From NCBI GenBank assembly GCA_000277545.1, contig AKXM01000004.1:186001-250000 (forward strand): DNA of 64,000 nt. Direction: 5' to 3'. This stretch comes from Enterobacter sp. Ag1 (GTDB lineage: Bacteria; Pseudomonadota; Gammaproteobacteria; Enterobacterales; Enterobacteriaceae). The notes below the pieces were generated by a model, which was not told the origin of the DNA, ran no database searches, and saw nothing but the letters and a program-made list of their open reading frames with translations. Shown piece by piece: positions 10,226 through 18,068 of this stretch. Position 1 is the stretch's first letter; every line of letters begins with the position of its first letter. The position numbers were made by a program, and so were the translations under genes.

Positions 10226-11198
10226 GTTTTTCCTTGGTAGAAAGTGAGGCAATGAGCCGGTTTAGCGCGTCCAGCGAGCGGATCGAGGGATCCATGTCAT
10301 AGCCGGACAGGATGATGAATTTCTTTTCCTTCACGGCGCGCAGCCCGGCGGTGAGAGGGAAATGCTCGACAAAGGCTATTTTATCTTTGGCACTATCCCC
10401 GGGGCCGCCCCGGGGCAGATCGGCGAGCACCAAAATGTCCGGATCGCGACGGGCTATCTCTTCCCAGGCAACGTTTGGCCACAGCGCAGAGAGATCGGAG
10501 AAAATATTTTGACTGCCGCTGGCCATGCTCAGCATATTCGGCGCGCCGCAGCACCCGGCCACGTAGGGTGAATCCGTGCCGGAATACCACCAGAGGAGAC
10601 GCGCCGGGGGCAATGTACCCGCACGCTGGCGCAGGGCTGCCAGGTACTTTCGGTTTTGGTCTACAAGCGTCATGCCCTGTTTTTCCCGGCGTAAGATTTG
10701 CGCTAAATCCTCAATTTCCTGAAACAGCGCATCAAAGCTGATATTTCGCCCTGGGGTACTTTGCTGACCTCCGCAGGCGCCTGATGAAAGCCAGGTCGAT
10801 ATCCCCCACGATGTCATTTGGTCGCGGGTCGCTCCTTCAGGTGACCAGAACCAGTACCAGCTTGAGGAGTAGACCATGTCAGGATGCAGCATCAGCAGCG
10901 CCTCAGCAGAAATGAGCCCCTTCTTTGCCACGACCGGCAGTGAAAGAGCGTTGCCGTCAGCCAGGTGCTGAGGGTCGTGGGCTGGATCGTAGCCCACGAT
11001 GCCGACAATCTCTTCCTGCGCCCCTAGCGCCAGAAGATTTTCCAGCGCCGGATTGCCGTAAACCACGATACGCGTCGGTACGGCAGCAAAGCGCTGTGGT
11101 TCAGCACAATTAGGGAGGGTAATAGCCCGTAGAGCTGAGGGAAACAGAAGTCCCGCTGCCACAAGAATTAAAGCCGCTGGTACGGTCCTCAGAACCAT
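10218..11198 (-). CDS. Periplasmic metal-chelate binding protein (FecB/BtuF family)
   Basis: The signal peptide MVLRTVPAALILVAAGLL to ALRA is followed by a 300-residue class III periplasmic binding fold (ALGAQEEIVGIVGYDP, PDILVLADLP). The ATG at 11198 lies inside the last codons of the receptor gene (ATGGTTCTGA overlap); an earlier TTG is unlikely. The predicted mature protein has four cysteines: LPNC, GACGG and the adjacent pair VAGCCGAPN. These could be disulfides or metal ligands and are unusual for the family. It probably docks with the FecCD permease encoded two genes downstream. Ligand unknown: siderophore, zincophore, heme or corrinoid are all possible. Confidence 0.87.
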   Translation of the reverse strand: MVLRTVPAALILVAAGLLFPSALRAITLPNCAEPQRFAAVPTRIVVYGNPALENLLALGAQEEIVGIVGYDPAHDPQHLADGNALSLPVVAKKGLISAEALLMLHPDMVYSSSWYWFWSPEGATRDQMTSWGISTWLSSGACGGQQSTPGRNISFDALFQEIEDLAQILRREKQGMTLVDQNRKYLAALRQRAGTLPPARLLWWYSGTDSPYVAGCCGAPNMLSMASGSQNIFSDLSALWPNVAWEEIARRDPDILVLADLPRGGPGDSAKDKIAFVEHFPLTAGLRAVKEKKFIILSGYDMDPSIRSLDALNRLIASLSTKEKHD

Positions 11199-13291
11199 AC
11201 CGTCACCCAACCTTCCCAGGTGCGTGACGGCGCGATCAGCGCCTGGCCGTCGTAAGTCCGCTGCCAGGTATAAAACGTGTCGGTCAGGTTGCGCACCCGC
11301 GTACCCACGGTCACTTTAGGCGTCAGCCGGTATTCTGCGGCCAGATCCAGGGTAATGTAATCGTCCATCGGTCGGGTATTGCGATTGTCATTGAAGCTGC
11401 TGCCAACATAGCGCAGGTCACTCCGCAAGCTGAGAGGAGCTATGGGGTGCCAGGTAAGTGCGAGATTGCCGGTCCAGGTCGGGACATAAGCCGGTTGATT
11501 CCCGTCCAGATTTTCAGGCGGGTTACCCGCGCTAAAACGGTCAAATCTTGCGTGAGTCCAGGCCAGATTTCCCGCCATCTCCCAGCGCTCGTTGGGCTGA
11601 ATAGTCGTGGAAAACTCAATTCCCCGAGATGTCTGCTGCCCCACGGCGGTAAGCTCCCCCGGCGTGATAGCTGAAGGAGTGAAGAGGTTATTTTTACGTA
11701 GCTGGTAGAGAGCAAGCCGGGTGGCCACTTTGTTATCCCAGAACTGGCTCTTGATCCCTGTTTCCCACTGCTGTGACTGCGTCAGCGGCAGATGAGTCTG
11801 GTCGGCGCTTAAGAAAAAGATGTCGCCTCCAGCCTCTTTGCCGTTGGCATAGCTGACGTATAGCGTGGTGTTGTCGGTGATATCCCAGTTCAGGCCGAGA
11901 CCTGAATTCAGGAAGCTGTAGGTCTGACTTTCACTGCGCGCCGGCGTGTAGTAGCGCCAGTCCATATCCAGCTTCGTAAAGCGCAGCTGGCTTAGCAGGC
12001 TGAGGCTGCGGGTCAACTGCAGGCTGTCTTCCAGAAAAGCCGCAGACTGGCGTTGAGTGACCCGACTCCAGGGCGTGCGGGTAACGCCGGTTTCGGCACT
12101 GAAAGGCTCGCGCGGCGGATTAAATATGGGCACATCTTGCGAGCCGGGGAAGCCGTTTTTTTGATAATCAAAGCGGCTGGTTTGCAGCTCGATTCCGGCC
12201 ACCAGGCGGTTATCGAACCCCAGCAGAGGACCGTCCAGGGACAGACTCGACCTGTTAGCCAGCAGGGTATTCTTATGGCTCAGATCGCCCCAGGAGTCGC
12301 GATTCACTAAGTCCGGAGCTGCTGCGCTGTAGCGATAGCGTTCCACGTTGTGCCAGGCGCGGTAGCCGGTGTAATACCAGGTATGGTTGTTGAAGCTCAG
12401 CCCCGGAGCGAGAGTGCTGTCCAGTACGGCCTGCAAGGCCGTTGCGTGGCTGGCAATCGTGGCGTCGGTCAGATTATTGTAGTTCAGGCCGCGCAGTGAC
12501 TTCAGTGCTTTGCCCTCAATCAATGGGGTCCCGAAGTAAGGATTGTTGCTCCGGTTGTTCATCCGGTCGCCGTAGAGCGTCAGGGTGGTGTCGTCGGTCA
12601 GGCGGAAGAGCAGCGAGCCGCTGACCCTCGACTGTCGATTGCGCTCATGCTGGACCTGACTGTTACCGCCGCTGCCTGAAGCATCCAGCCGCCAGGCTAT
12701 TTTGTCCTGCAACAGCGTTCCTCCCGCTCCGCCCTGCAATGCCTGGGTGCTGTAGCTGCCGAACCGATAGTTGAGCATCGCCGGTGTGTCCACGAAGCTG
12801 GGCTGACGTGACACAAGATTGACGCTGCCGGCGGTAGCGCTCAAACCGTTCAGGGTGGAACCGGGGCCGTGCAAAATATCCACCTGGCCGTAGTGTGCCG
12901 GGTTGCCCAACTGGAGCGTGCTGCCTGGCATTTCCATCCCGTCCAATAGCCAGCTTACCGGCATAAAGCCGCGCAGTGAGAAGCTATTGGAGAGCGTAGG
13001 GGAAGCGACGCCGGACATGCCGGTTGCATGGCTGACGGTTTCGGCCAGCGTGCGGTCGCCGCGGACGCGGATCTCTTTTTGTGAAAAGGTTTCCACATAG
13101 CGGGGGATTTCTTTATCCGTCAGGCCCAGGCGTGACGCCGTGCCGACTGCGGGCTGAATTTCTGCGGGCGTTCGGCTTTCTACGGTGATGTTTTCTTCAC
13201 ACTCAGCGGAAGGGCAGCTGGCGGCCAAAAGCGGAGAAGAAAAAAACGTCAATGCGACGCAGGCATACGGGAAGGGGCGTTTGATTTTCAT
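11189..13291 (-). CDS. TonB-dependent outer membrane receptor
   Basis: A 700-residue outer membrane transporter. A signal peptide (to about residue 23, SSPLLAA) is followed by a likely TonB box (ENITVES), a plug domain with RLGLTDKEIPRYVETFSQ and the DILHGPGSTLNGLSATAGSVNLVSR barrel-entry motif typical of siderophore receptors, and a 22-strand barrel ending in the terminal Phe (TVWF). The N-terminal SCPSAEC contains two cysteines close to the TonB box. It heads the four-gene uptake operon and overlaps the binding-protein gene by 10 bases. No strong ribosome binding site is visible. A Zur-like palindrome lies 74-88 bases upstream. Substrate unknown. Confidence 0.92.
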   Translation of the reverse strand: MKIKRPFPYACVALTFFSSPLLAASCPSAECEENITVESRTPAEIQPAVGTASRLGLTDKEIPRYVETFSQKEIRVRGDRTLAETVSHATGMSGVASPTLSNSFSLRGFMPVSWLLDGMEMPGSTLQLGNPAHYGQVDILHGPGSTLNGLSATAGSVNLVSRQPSFVDTPAMLNYRFGSYSTQALQGGAGGTLLQDKIAWRLDASGSGGNSQVQHERNRQSRVSGSLLFRLTDDTTLTLYGDRMNNRSNNPYFGTPLIEGKALKSLRGLNYNNLTDATIASHATALQAVLDSTLAPGLSFNNHTWYYTGYRAWHNVERYRYSAAAPDLVNRDSWGDLSHKNTLLANRSSLSLDGPLLGFDNRLVAGIELQTSRFDYQKNGFPGSQDVPIFNPPREPFSAETGVTRTPWSRVTQRQSAAFLEDSLQLTRSLSLLSQLRFTKLDMDWRYYTPARSESQTYSFLNSGLGLNWDITDNTTLYVSYANGKEAGGDIFFLSADQTHLPLTQSQQWETGIKSQFWDNKVATRLALYQLRKNNLFTPSAITPGELTAVGQQTSRGIEFSTTIQPNERWEMAGNLAWTHARFDRFSAGNPPENLDGNQPAYVPTWTGNLALTWHPIAPLSLRSDLRYVGSSFNDNRNTRPMDDYITLDLAAEYRLTPKVTVGTRVRNLTDTFYTWQRTYDGQALIAPSRTWEGWVTVWF

Positions 13292-13362
13292 TGTGTATGT
13301 ATCGACTCAGAATGAACGTGCCTGTTCAGAAAGTGGCGCCGTAAGACTCTACCTTGCCATCA

Positions 13363-13382
13363 ATTGTTACGTTATAACATAT
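13363..13382. promoter_or_regulatory. Candidate Zur-type operator upstream of the TonB receptor operon
   Basis: TGTTACG-T-TATAACA (13365-13379) is an imperfect palindrome. By eye it matches about 16 of 20 positions of the Zur consensus AATGTTATAATATAACATTT. A Fur site is the main alternative, but the usual GATAATGATAATC hexamers are not evident. Confidence 0.4.
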
Positions 13383-13455
13383 CATTTCACAATGATGTGG
13401 AAATTAAAACGCTGTATTGCGTGTGGGTTTACGGCCAGGGAAGCGGGGCAGATAA

Positions 13456-13484
13456 TAAAAAAGCCGCGAACGTGTGTCGCGGCT
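13456..13484 (-). terminator. pykA terminator
   Basis: AGCCGCGA and TCGCGGCT arms, with a T-run when read on the minus strand, just after the pykA stop. Confidence 0.85.
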
Positions 13485-13510
13485 CTGTCGGGCTTTATCG
13501 CGGGCGAGAA

Positions 13511-14953
13511 TTACTCAACGCAGAGTATACGCGTGGTGTTGGTGGTGCCAATGGTGCTCATTACGTCGCCCTGGGTCACGATGACCAGGTCGCCAGAAAT
13601 CAGGTAGCCTTTATCCCGCAGGAGGTTTACCGCATCGTTAGCGGCGGCGACGCCTTCGCTTGCGCTGTCAAAGTAAACCGGGGTCACGCCGCGATAGAGT
13701 GACGTGAGGTTCAGCGTACGCTCATGGCGAGAGAGCGCAAAAATAGGCAAGCCGGAGCTGATACGGGACGTCATCAGCGCGGTACGCCCGGACTCGGTCA
13801 TCGAAATGATGGCGGTAACCCCTTTGAGGTGGTTAGCGGCATACATCGCGGACATCGCAATGGCTTCTTCCACGTTATCGAACTGCACGTCGAGACGGTG
13901 CTTGGAAACGTTAATGCTTGGGATTTTCTCTGCGCCCAGGCAAACCCGCGCCATTGCCGCTACGGTTTCAGCAGGATACTGGCCTGCCGCCGTTTCTGCC
14001 GACAGCATCACCGCATCGGTGCCGTCGAGTACGGCGTTTGCCACGTCCATGACTTCCGCACGGGTTGGCATTGGGTTGGTGATCATCGACTCCATCATCT
14101 GGGTGGCGGTGATCACGGCACGATTCAGCTTACGCGCACGGCGAATCAGGGTTTTCTGGATGCCAACCAGCTCCGGGTCGCCGATTTCTACGCCCAGGTC
14201 ACCGCGGGCTACCATCACCACGTCAGAGGCGAGAATAATATCGTCCATTGCGGCTTCGTCGCAAACGGCTTCCGCGCGTTCTACTTTCGCCACAATTTTC
14301 GCATCGCAGCCCGCATCACGCGCCAGACGACGGGCATAGTTCAAATCTTCGCCGCAGCGTGGGAAGGAAACGGCCAGGTAATCAACGCCAATTTTTGCCG
14401 CGGTAACAATGTCGGCTTTGTCTTTGTCGGTCAGCGCTTCTGCAGACAGCCCTCCGCCCAGCTTGTTGATCCCTTTGTTGTTAGACAGCGGGCCGCCTAC
14501 GGTCACTTCGGTAAACACTTTCAGGCCCTGGACTTCCAGCACTTTGAGCTGCACGCGGCCATCGTCGAGCAGCAGGATGTCGCCTGGGACAACGTCGGCC
14601 GGAAGGCCTTTATAGTCGATGCCCACTTTCTCTTTGTCGCCTTCGCCTTTGCCGAGGTTGGCATCCAGCAGGAATTTGTCGCCCAGGTTAAGGAATACTT
14701 TGCCTTCTTTGAAGGTAGATACGCGAATTTTAGGGCCTTGCAAATCGCCGAGGATCGCCACGTGGCGCCCCAGTTTTGCGGCAATTTCACGCACTTTATC
14801 TGCACGCAGCTGATGGTCTTCAGCTGAGCCGTGGGAGAAGTTCATTCGCACCACGTTAGCGCCGGCGGCAATAATTTTTTCTAAATTATTATCGCGGTCG
14901 GTTGCCGGGCCTAAGGTGGTAACGATTTTGGTTCTACGTAGCCGTCTGGACAT
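13511..14953 (-). CDS. pykA: Pyruvate kinase II
   Basis: Catalyses phosphoenolpyruvate + ADP to pyruvate + ATP, the last step of glycolysis; this AMP-activated isozyme is cytosolic. The 480 residues are full length, with the N-terminal [14 protein letters not shown] substrate-binding strand, the catalytic Lys region [11 protein letters not shown], the [12 protein letters not shown] loop and the [10 protein letters not shown] signature. A good Shine-Dalgarno sequence (GGAGTAATAC) precedes the ATG. It follows hexR on the same strand after 127 bases and has its own promoter region, with a candidate HexR site at 15062-15074. The terminator is at 13456-13484. Confidence 0.98.
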   Translation of the reverse strand: MSRRLRRTKIVTTLGPATDRDNNLEKIIAAGANVVRMNFSHGSAEDHQLRADKVREIAAKLGRHVAILGDLQGPKIRVSTFKEGKVFLNLGDKFLLDANLGKGEGDKEKVGIDYKGLPADVVPGDILLLDDGRVQLKVLEVQGLKVFTEVTVGGPLSNNKGINKLGGGLSAEALTDKDKADIVTAAKIGVDYLAVSFPRCGEDLNYARRLARDAGCDAKIVAKVERAEAVCDEAAMDDIILASDVVMVARGDLGVEIGDPELVGIQKTLIRRARKLNRAVITATQMMESMITNPMPTRAEVMDVANAVLDGTDAVMLSAETAAGQYPAETVAAMARVCLGAEKIPSINVSKHRLDVQFDNVEEAIAMSAMYAANHLKGVTAIISMTESGRTALMTSRISSGLPIFALSRHERTLNLTSLYRGVTPVYFDSASEGVAAANDAVNLLRDKGYLISGDLVIVTQGDVMSTIGTTNTTRILCVE

Positions 14954-15061
14954 GTATTACTCCGTTGACTGAAACAACTTGGTGTTGCGTGAACAAAAAC
15001 TCGGTAGGTCAGGGTGTGCTGTAAACACCCATGACAACGTAACCGAACAGCCTAATAAGTT

Positions 15062-15074
15062 ACAACTTTGTTAT
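15062..15074. promoter_or_regulatory. Possible HexR site upstream of pykA
   Basis: On the minus strand ATAAC-AAA-GTTGT, a near-palindrome with the same AAA centre as the zwf and edd sites. It sits just after the hexR stop and about 110 bases before pykA. Weak evidence. Confidence 0.3.
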
Positions 15075-15080
15075 CAAAAA

Positions 15081-15950
15081 TTAACGTTCATCGCCTGAGA
15101 GAAGACGTTCTTTATCAAAGCGCGATTCTTTGAGCGCTTCCTTGACTCGCTTCAAGTTATCCCTGAATTTTGCCCCTCGACGCAAAGTAAAGCCCGTCGC
15201 CAGGACATCAATGACGGTCAACTGCGCCAGGCGAGACACCATCGGCATATAAATGTCAGTATCTTCTGGCACATCCAGCAGCAGGGAAAGCGTCGCCTCA
15301 CGGGCAAGCGGGCTGCCTTCCGATGTGATGGCGAGCACAATGGCATCGTTTTCACGGGCTAACTGCGCCAGCTCAACCAGATTTTTAGTCCGGCCGGTGT
15401 GAGAGATAAGCACCACCACGTCCTGCTCGGTACAATTCATACAGCTCATACGTTGCATAACAACGTCATCTGAGTAAATCACCGGGACATTAAAGCGGAA
15501 AAACTTGTTGGTAGCGTCGTGCGCGACGGCGGCGGATGATCCGAGTCCAAAAAAGGCAATTTTCTTTGCCTGGGTAAGCAAATCCACGGCCCGGTTCACC
15601 GCAGACATATCCAGCGACTGACGAACCCGGTCAAGGCTCGCCATAGCGGATTCAAAAATCTTGCCGGTATAGGACTCGACGCTATCATCTTCATCAACAT
15701 TCCGGTTTACATACGGCGTGCCATTCGCCAGACTCTGAGCTAAATGCAGTTTAAAATCCGGGAAGCCCTTGGTTTCAAGGCGACGGCAAAAGCGGTTCAC
15801 GGTGGGCTCGCTGACGTCCGCGCTACGGGCAAGCGTCGCGATGCTGGAGTGAATGGCGTCCTGAGGCGCAGCAAGAATCACTTCTGCGACTTTGCGTTCC
15901 GATTTGCTAAGGTGTTCCAGCTGTGACTGGATTTTTTCCAGCATATTCAT
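15081..15950 (-). CDS. hexR: Transcriptional repressor HexR
   Basis: RpiR-family repressor of central carbon genes (zwf, edd-eda, pykA and others) that responds to 2-keto-3-deoxy-6-phosphogluconate. The start is chosen at MNMLEKIQSQ to give the family length of 289; an ATG 12 bases earlier is possible. Residues 1-77 form the HTH_6 domain (DVSEPTVNRFCRRL), and residues about 125-260 the SIS sugar-phosphate domain (KKIAFFGLGSSAAVAHDA, VVLISHTGRTKNLV). It is divergent from zwf. The intergenic region holds a clear HexR palindrome near zwf and a separate perfect inverted repeat nearer hexR. Confidence 0.96.
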   Translation of the reverse strand: MNMLEKIQSQLEHLSKSERKVAEVILAAPQDAIHSSIATLARSADVSEPTVNRFCRRLETKGFPDFKLHLAQSLANGTPYVNRNVDEDDSVESYTGKIFESAMASLDRVRQSLDMSAVNRAVDLLTQAKKIAFFGLGSSAAVAHDATNKFFRFNVPVIYSDDVVMQRMSCMNCTEQDVVVLISHTGRTKNLVELAQLARENDAIVLAITSEGSPLAREATLSLLLDVPEDTDIYMPMVSRLAQLTVIDVLATGFTLRRGAKFRDNLKRVKEALKESRFDKERLLSGDER

Positions 15951-16007
15951 AAAGGCGGGCACTCATGGGTTTTAGCGATTTCAGCAACAGAAGAAATCGT
16001 GGGCCGA

Positions 16008-16033
16008 TTTAGCAAGAATATACTCTTGCTAAA
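16008..16033. repeat. Perfect 10-bp inverted repeat between hexR and zwf
   Basis: TTTAGCAAGA and TCTTGCTAAA separated by six bases (ATATAC), 58-83 bases upstream of the hexR start. The rest of the 376-base hexR-zwf gap holds the zwf promoter region and HexR site. The repeat lacks a T-run outside it and looks like an operator, not a terminator. Confidence 0.6.
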
Positions 16034-16236
16034 ATGTGATAGGGCGAGTCGCCCAGGTAATGTTGTTGTTTTTTTTCATTACATGATCGGTGTCTAACTT
16101 TGGCAACGGTTACATCGCACAATAAAACGCCAGTAAATGACGCTTTAGTGCGGCATTGTGGGAAAAGTTAGCAATTGAGGCGGTCAAACCGGGGTTAACG
16201 GTTGTCCTCGATTCAGCAAAAGCAGTACATTGCAGC

Positions 16237-16249
16237 GTAATAAAATTAC
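16237..16249. promoter_or_regulatory. HexR operator upstream of zwf
   Basis: GTAAT-AAA-ATTAC, a perfect palindrome matching the known gammaproteobacterial HexR motif, 78-90 bases before the zwf start. Confidence 0.75.
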
Positions 16250-16326
16250 AAGACGTGCCTGGCTTAATGCTATCCGGGCCCCAAAGGGCCGGTAAAAGCC
16301 GGGATATCCGAAACGAGGAGACAAAC

Positions 16327-17802
16327 ATGGCGGTAACGCAAACAGCCCAGGCGTGCGACCTGGTCATTTTCGGTGCAAAAGGCGACCTGGCGCGCCGGAA
16401 ACTGTTGCCATCCCTGTATCAGCTGGAAAAAGCAGGTCAAATCCATCCGGAGACCCGTATTCTGGGTGTTGGCCGCGCAGAGTGGGATAAAGAGGCATAC
16501 ACCAAAGTTGTCCGCGAAGCCCTCGAAACCTTCATGAAAGAGAAGATTGACGAGAGCCTGTGGGACAAACTGAGCGGTCGTCTGGATTTCTGTAACCTGG
16601 ACGTCAACGACACCTCTGCTTTTACCAAGCTGGGGAAAATGCTCGACCAGCAGAATCGCGTCACCATCAACTATTTCGCTATGCCGCCAAGCACCTTTGG
16701 CGCTATCTGCAAAGGGTTAGGTAAAGCGAAGCTTAACGCCAAGCCTGCTCGCGTCGTCATGGAAAAACCGCTGGGGACTTCCCTCGAAACTTCCCAGCAG
16801 ATCAACGATCAGGTGGGCGAGTTCTTTGAAGAGTGCCAGGTTTACCGCATCGACCACTATCTGGGTAAAGAAACCGTTCTTAACCTGCTGGCACTGCGTT
16901 TTGCTAACTCCCTGTTCGCTAACAACTGGGACAACCGCACTATCGATCACGTAGAAATCACCGTGGCCGAAGAAGTGGGTATTGAAGGCCGCTGGGGTTA
17001 CTTCGATCAGGCCGGGCAGATGCGCGACATGATCCAAAACCACCTGCTGCAGATCCTGTGCATGATTGCCATGTCTCCACCGTCTGATTTGACTGCGGAC
17101 CATATTCGCGATGAGAAAGTGAAGGTTCTGCAGTCGCTGCGCCGCATTGACCGCACCAACGTGCGTGATAAAACCGTGCGCGGTCAGTACACCGCAGGCT
17201 TCGCGCAGGGCAAAAAAGTGCCTGGTTACCTGGAAGAAGAGGGCGCGAACAAATCCAGCGCCACCGAAACCTTCGTGGCTATTCGCGTAGATATCGATAA
17301 CTGGCGTTGGGCCGGCGTGCCGTTCTACCTGCGTACCGGTAAACGTCTGCCAACCAAATGTTCTGAAGTCGTGGTTTACTTCAAAAACCCTGCGCTGAAT
17401 CTGTTTAAAGATTCCTGGCAGGAATTGCCGCAGAACAAGCTGACTATCCGTCTGCAGCCGGATGAAGGCGTGGATATTCAGATCCTGAACAAAGTCCCGG
17501 GCCTGGAGCACAAGCATAACCTGCAAACCACCAAACTGGATCTGAGCTACTCCGAGACCTTCAATGAATCTCACCTGGCAGATGCCTATGAACGTCTGCT
17601 GCTGGAAACCATGCGGGGCATTCAGGCGCTGTTTGTTCGTCGTGATGAAGTGGAAGAGGCGTGGAAATGGGTCGACTCCATTACCGAAGCCTGGGCTGCG
17701 GATAACGATGCGCCGAAACCTTATCAGGCCGGAACCTGGGGGCCGGTGGCTTCCGTGGCGATGATTACCCGTGACGGCCACTCCTGGAACGAGTTTGAGT
17801 AA
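16327..17802 (+). CDS. zwf: Glucose-6-phosphate 1-dehydrogenase
   Basis: Oxidises glucose-6-phosphate to 6-phosphogluconolactone with NADP+, the entry to the pentose phosphate and Entner-Doudoroff routes. The ATG at 16327 ([10 protein letters not shown]) with upstream AACGAGGAGA gives the family length of 491 residues. The nucleotide-binding fingerprint is [12 protein letters not shown] (about 14-25), and the substrate/catalytic motif RIDHYLGKE is at 174-182. It lies divergent from hexR under a HexR palindrome and is followed by a strong terminator and then edd, so edd can be transcribed separately. Confidence 0.99.
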   Translation: MAVTQTAQACDLVIFGAKGDLARRKLLPSLYQLEKAGQIHPETRILGVGRAEWDKEAYTKVVREALETFMKEKIDESLWDKLSGRLDFCNLDVNDTSAFTKLGKMLDQQNRVTINYFAMPPSTFGAICKGLGKAKLNAKPARVVMEKPLGTSLETSQQINDQVGEFFEECQVYRIDHYLGKETVLNLLALRFANSLFANNWDNRTIDHVEITVAEEVGIEGRWGYFDQAGQMRDMIQNHLLQILCMIAMSPPSDLTADHIRDEKVKVLQSLRRIDRTNVRDKTVRGQYTAGFAQGKKVPGYLEEEGANKSSATETFVAIRVDIDNWRWAGVPFYLRTGKRLPTKCSEVVVYFKNPALNLFKDSWQELPQNKLTIRLQPDEGVDIQILNKVPGLEHKHNLQTTKLDLSYSETFNESHLADAYERLLLETMRGIQALFVRRDEVEEAWKWVDSITEAWAADNDAPKPYQAGTWGPVASVAMITRDGHSWNEFE

Positions 17803-17851
17803 CAGGCCGTGAACATGGCCGGTAAAAAGTCACTAACAAAGGGACCTTATT

Positions 17852-17861
17852 TTACCGGTAA
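17852..17861. promoter_or_regulatory. GntR-like palindrome in the zwf-edd gap
   Basis: TTACCGGTAA, extended on the right to ACAT, resembles the GntR operator core. It lies upstream of the zwf terminator, so its role is uncertain. Confidence 0.35.
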
Positions 17862-17902
17862 CATGATCTAACACAGAAGTGGCATAGTTTTTTATGAATA
17901 AT

Positions 17903-17936
17903 AGCCCCGCGTGGATTCACCCGCGGGGCTTTTTTA
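17903..17936 (+). terminator. zwf terminator
   Basis: AGCCCCGCG and CGCGGGGCT arms followed by TTTTTTA, 100 bases after zwf. Confidence 0.9.
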
Positions 17937-17992
17937 TTTACACTAGCTGAAGCGTTTTTGCTCCCGGCATCAAGTCTGATGGGCTACGATGG

Positions 17993-18005
17993 GCAACAAA
18001 GTTAC
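17993..18005. promoter_or_regulatory. Candidate HexR site upstream of edd
   Basis: GCAAC-AAA-GTTAC, one mismatch from a perfect palindrome, 64-76 bases before the edd start. It has the same geometry as the zwf site. Confidence 0.5.
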
Positions 18006-18068
18006 ATTCATCAGCTCTGAACATGACGGTATCAATGCGGGAGAACAGCCACTTTCTGAGGAACTTCT

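Noticed and set aside
13724-14827. 367-codon plus-strand frame opposite pykA
   Set aside because: Antisense shadow; pykA is complete and conserved.
16717-17781. 354-codon minus-strand frame opposite zwf
   Set aside because: Antisense shadow of zwf without recognisable features.
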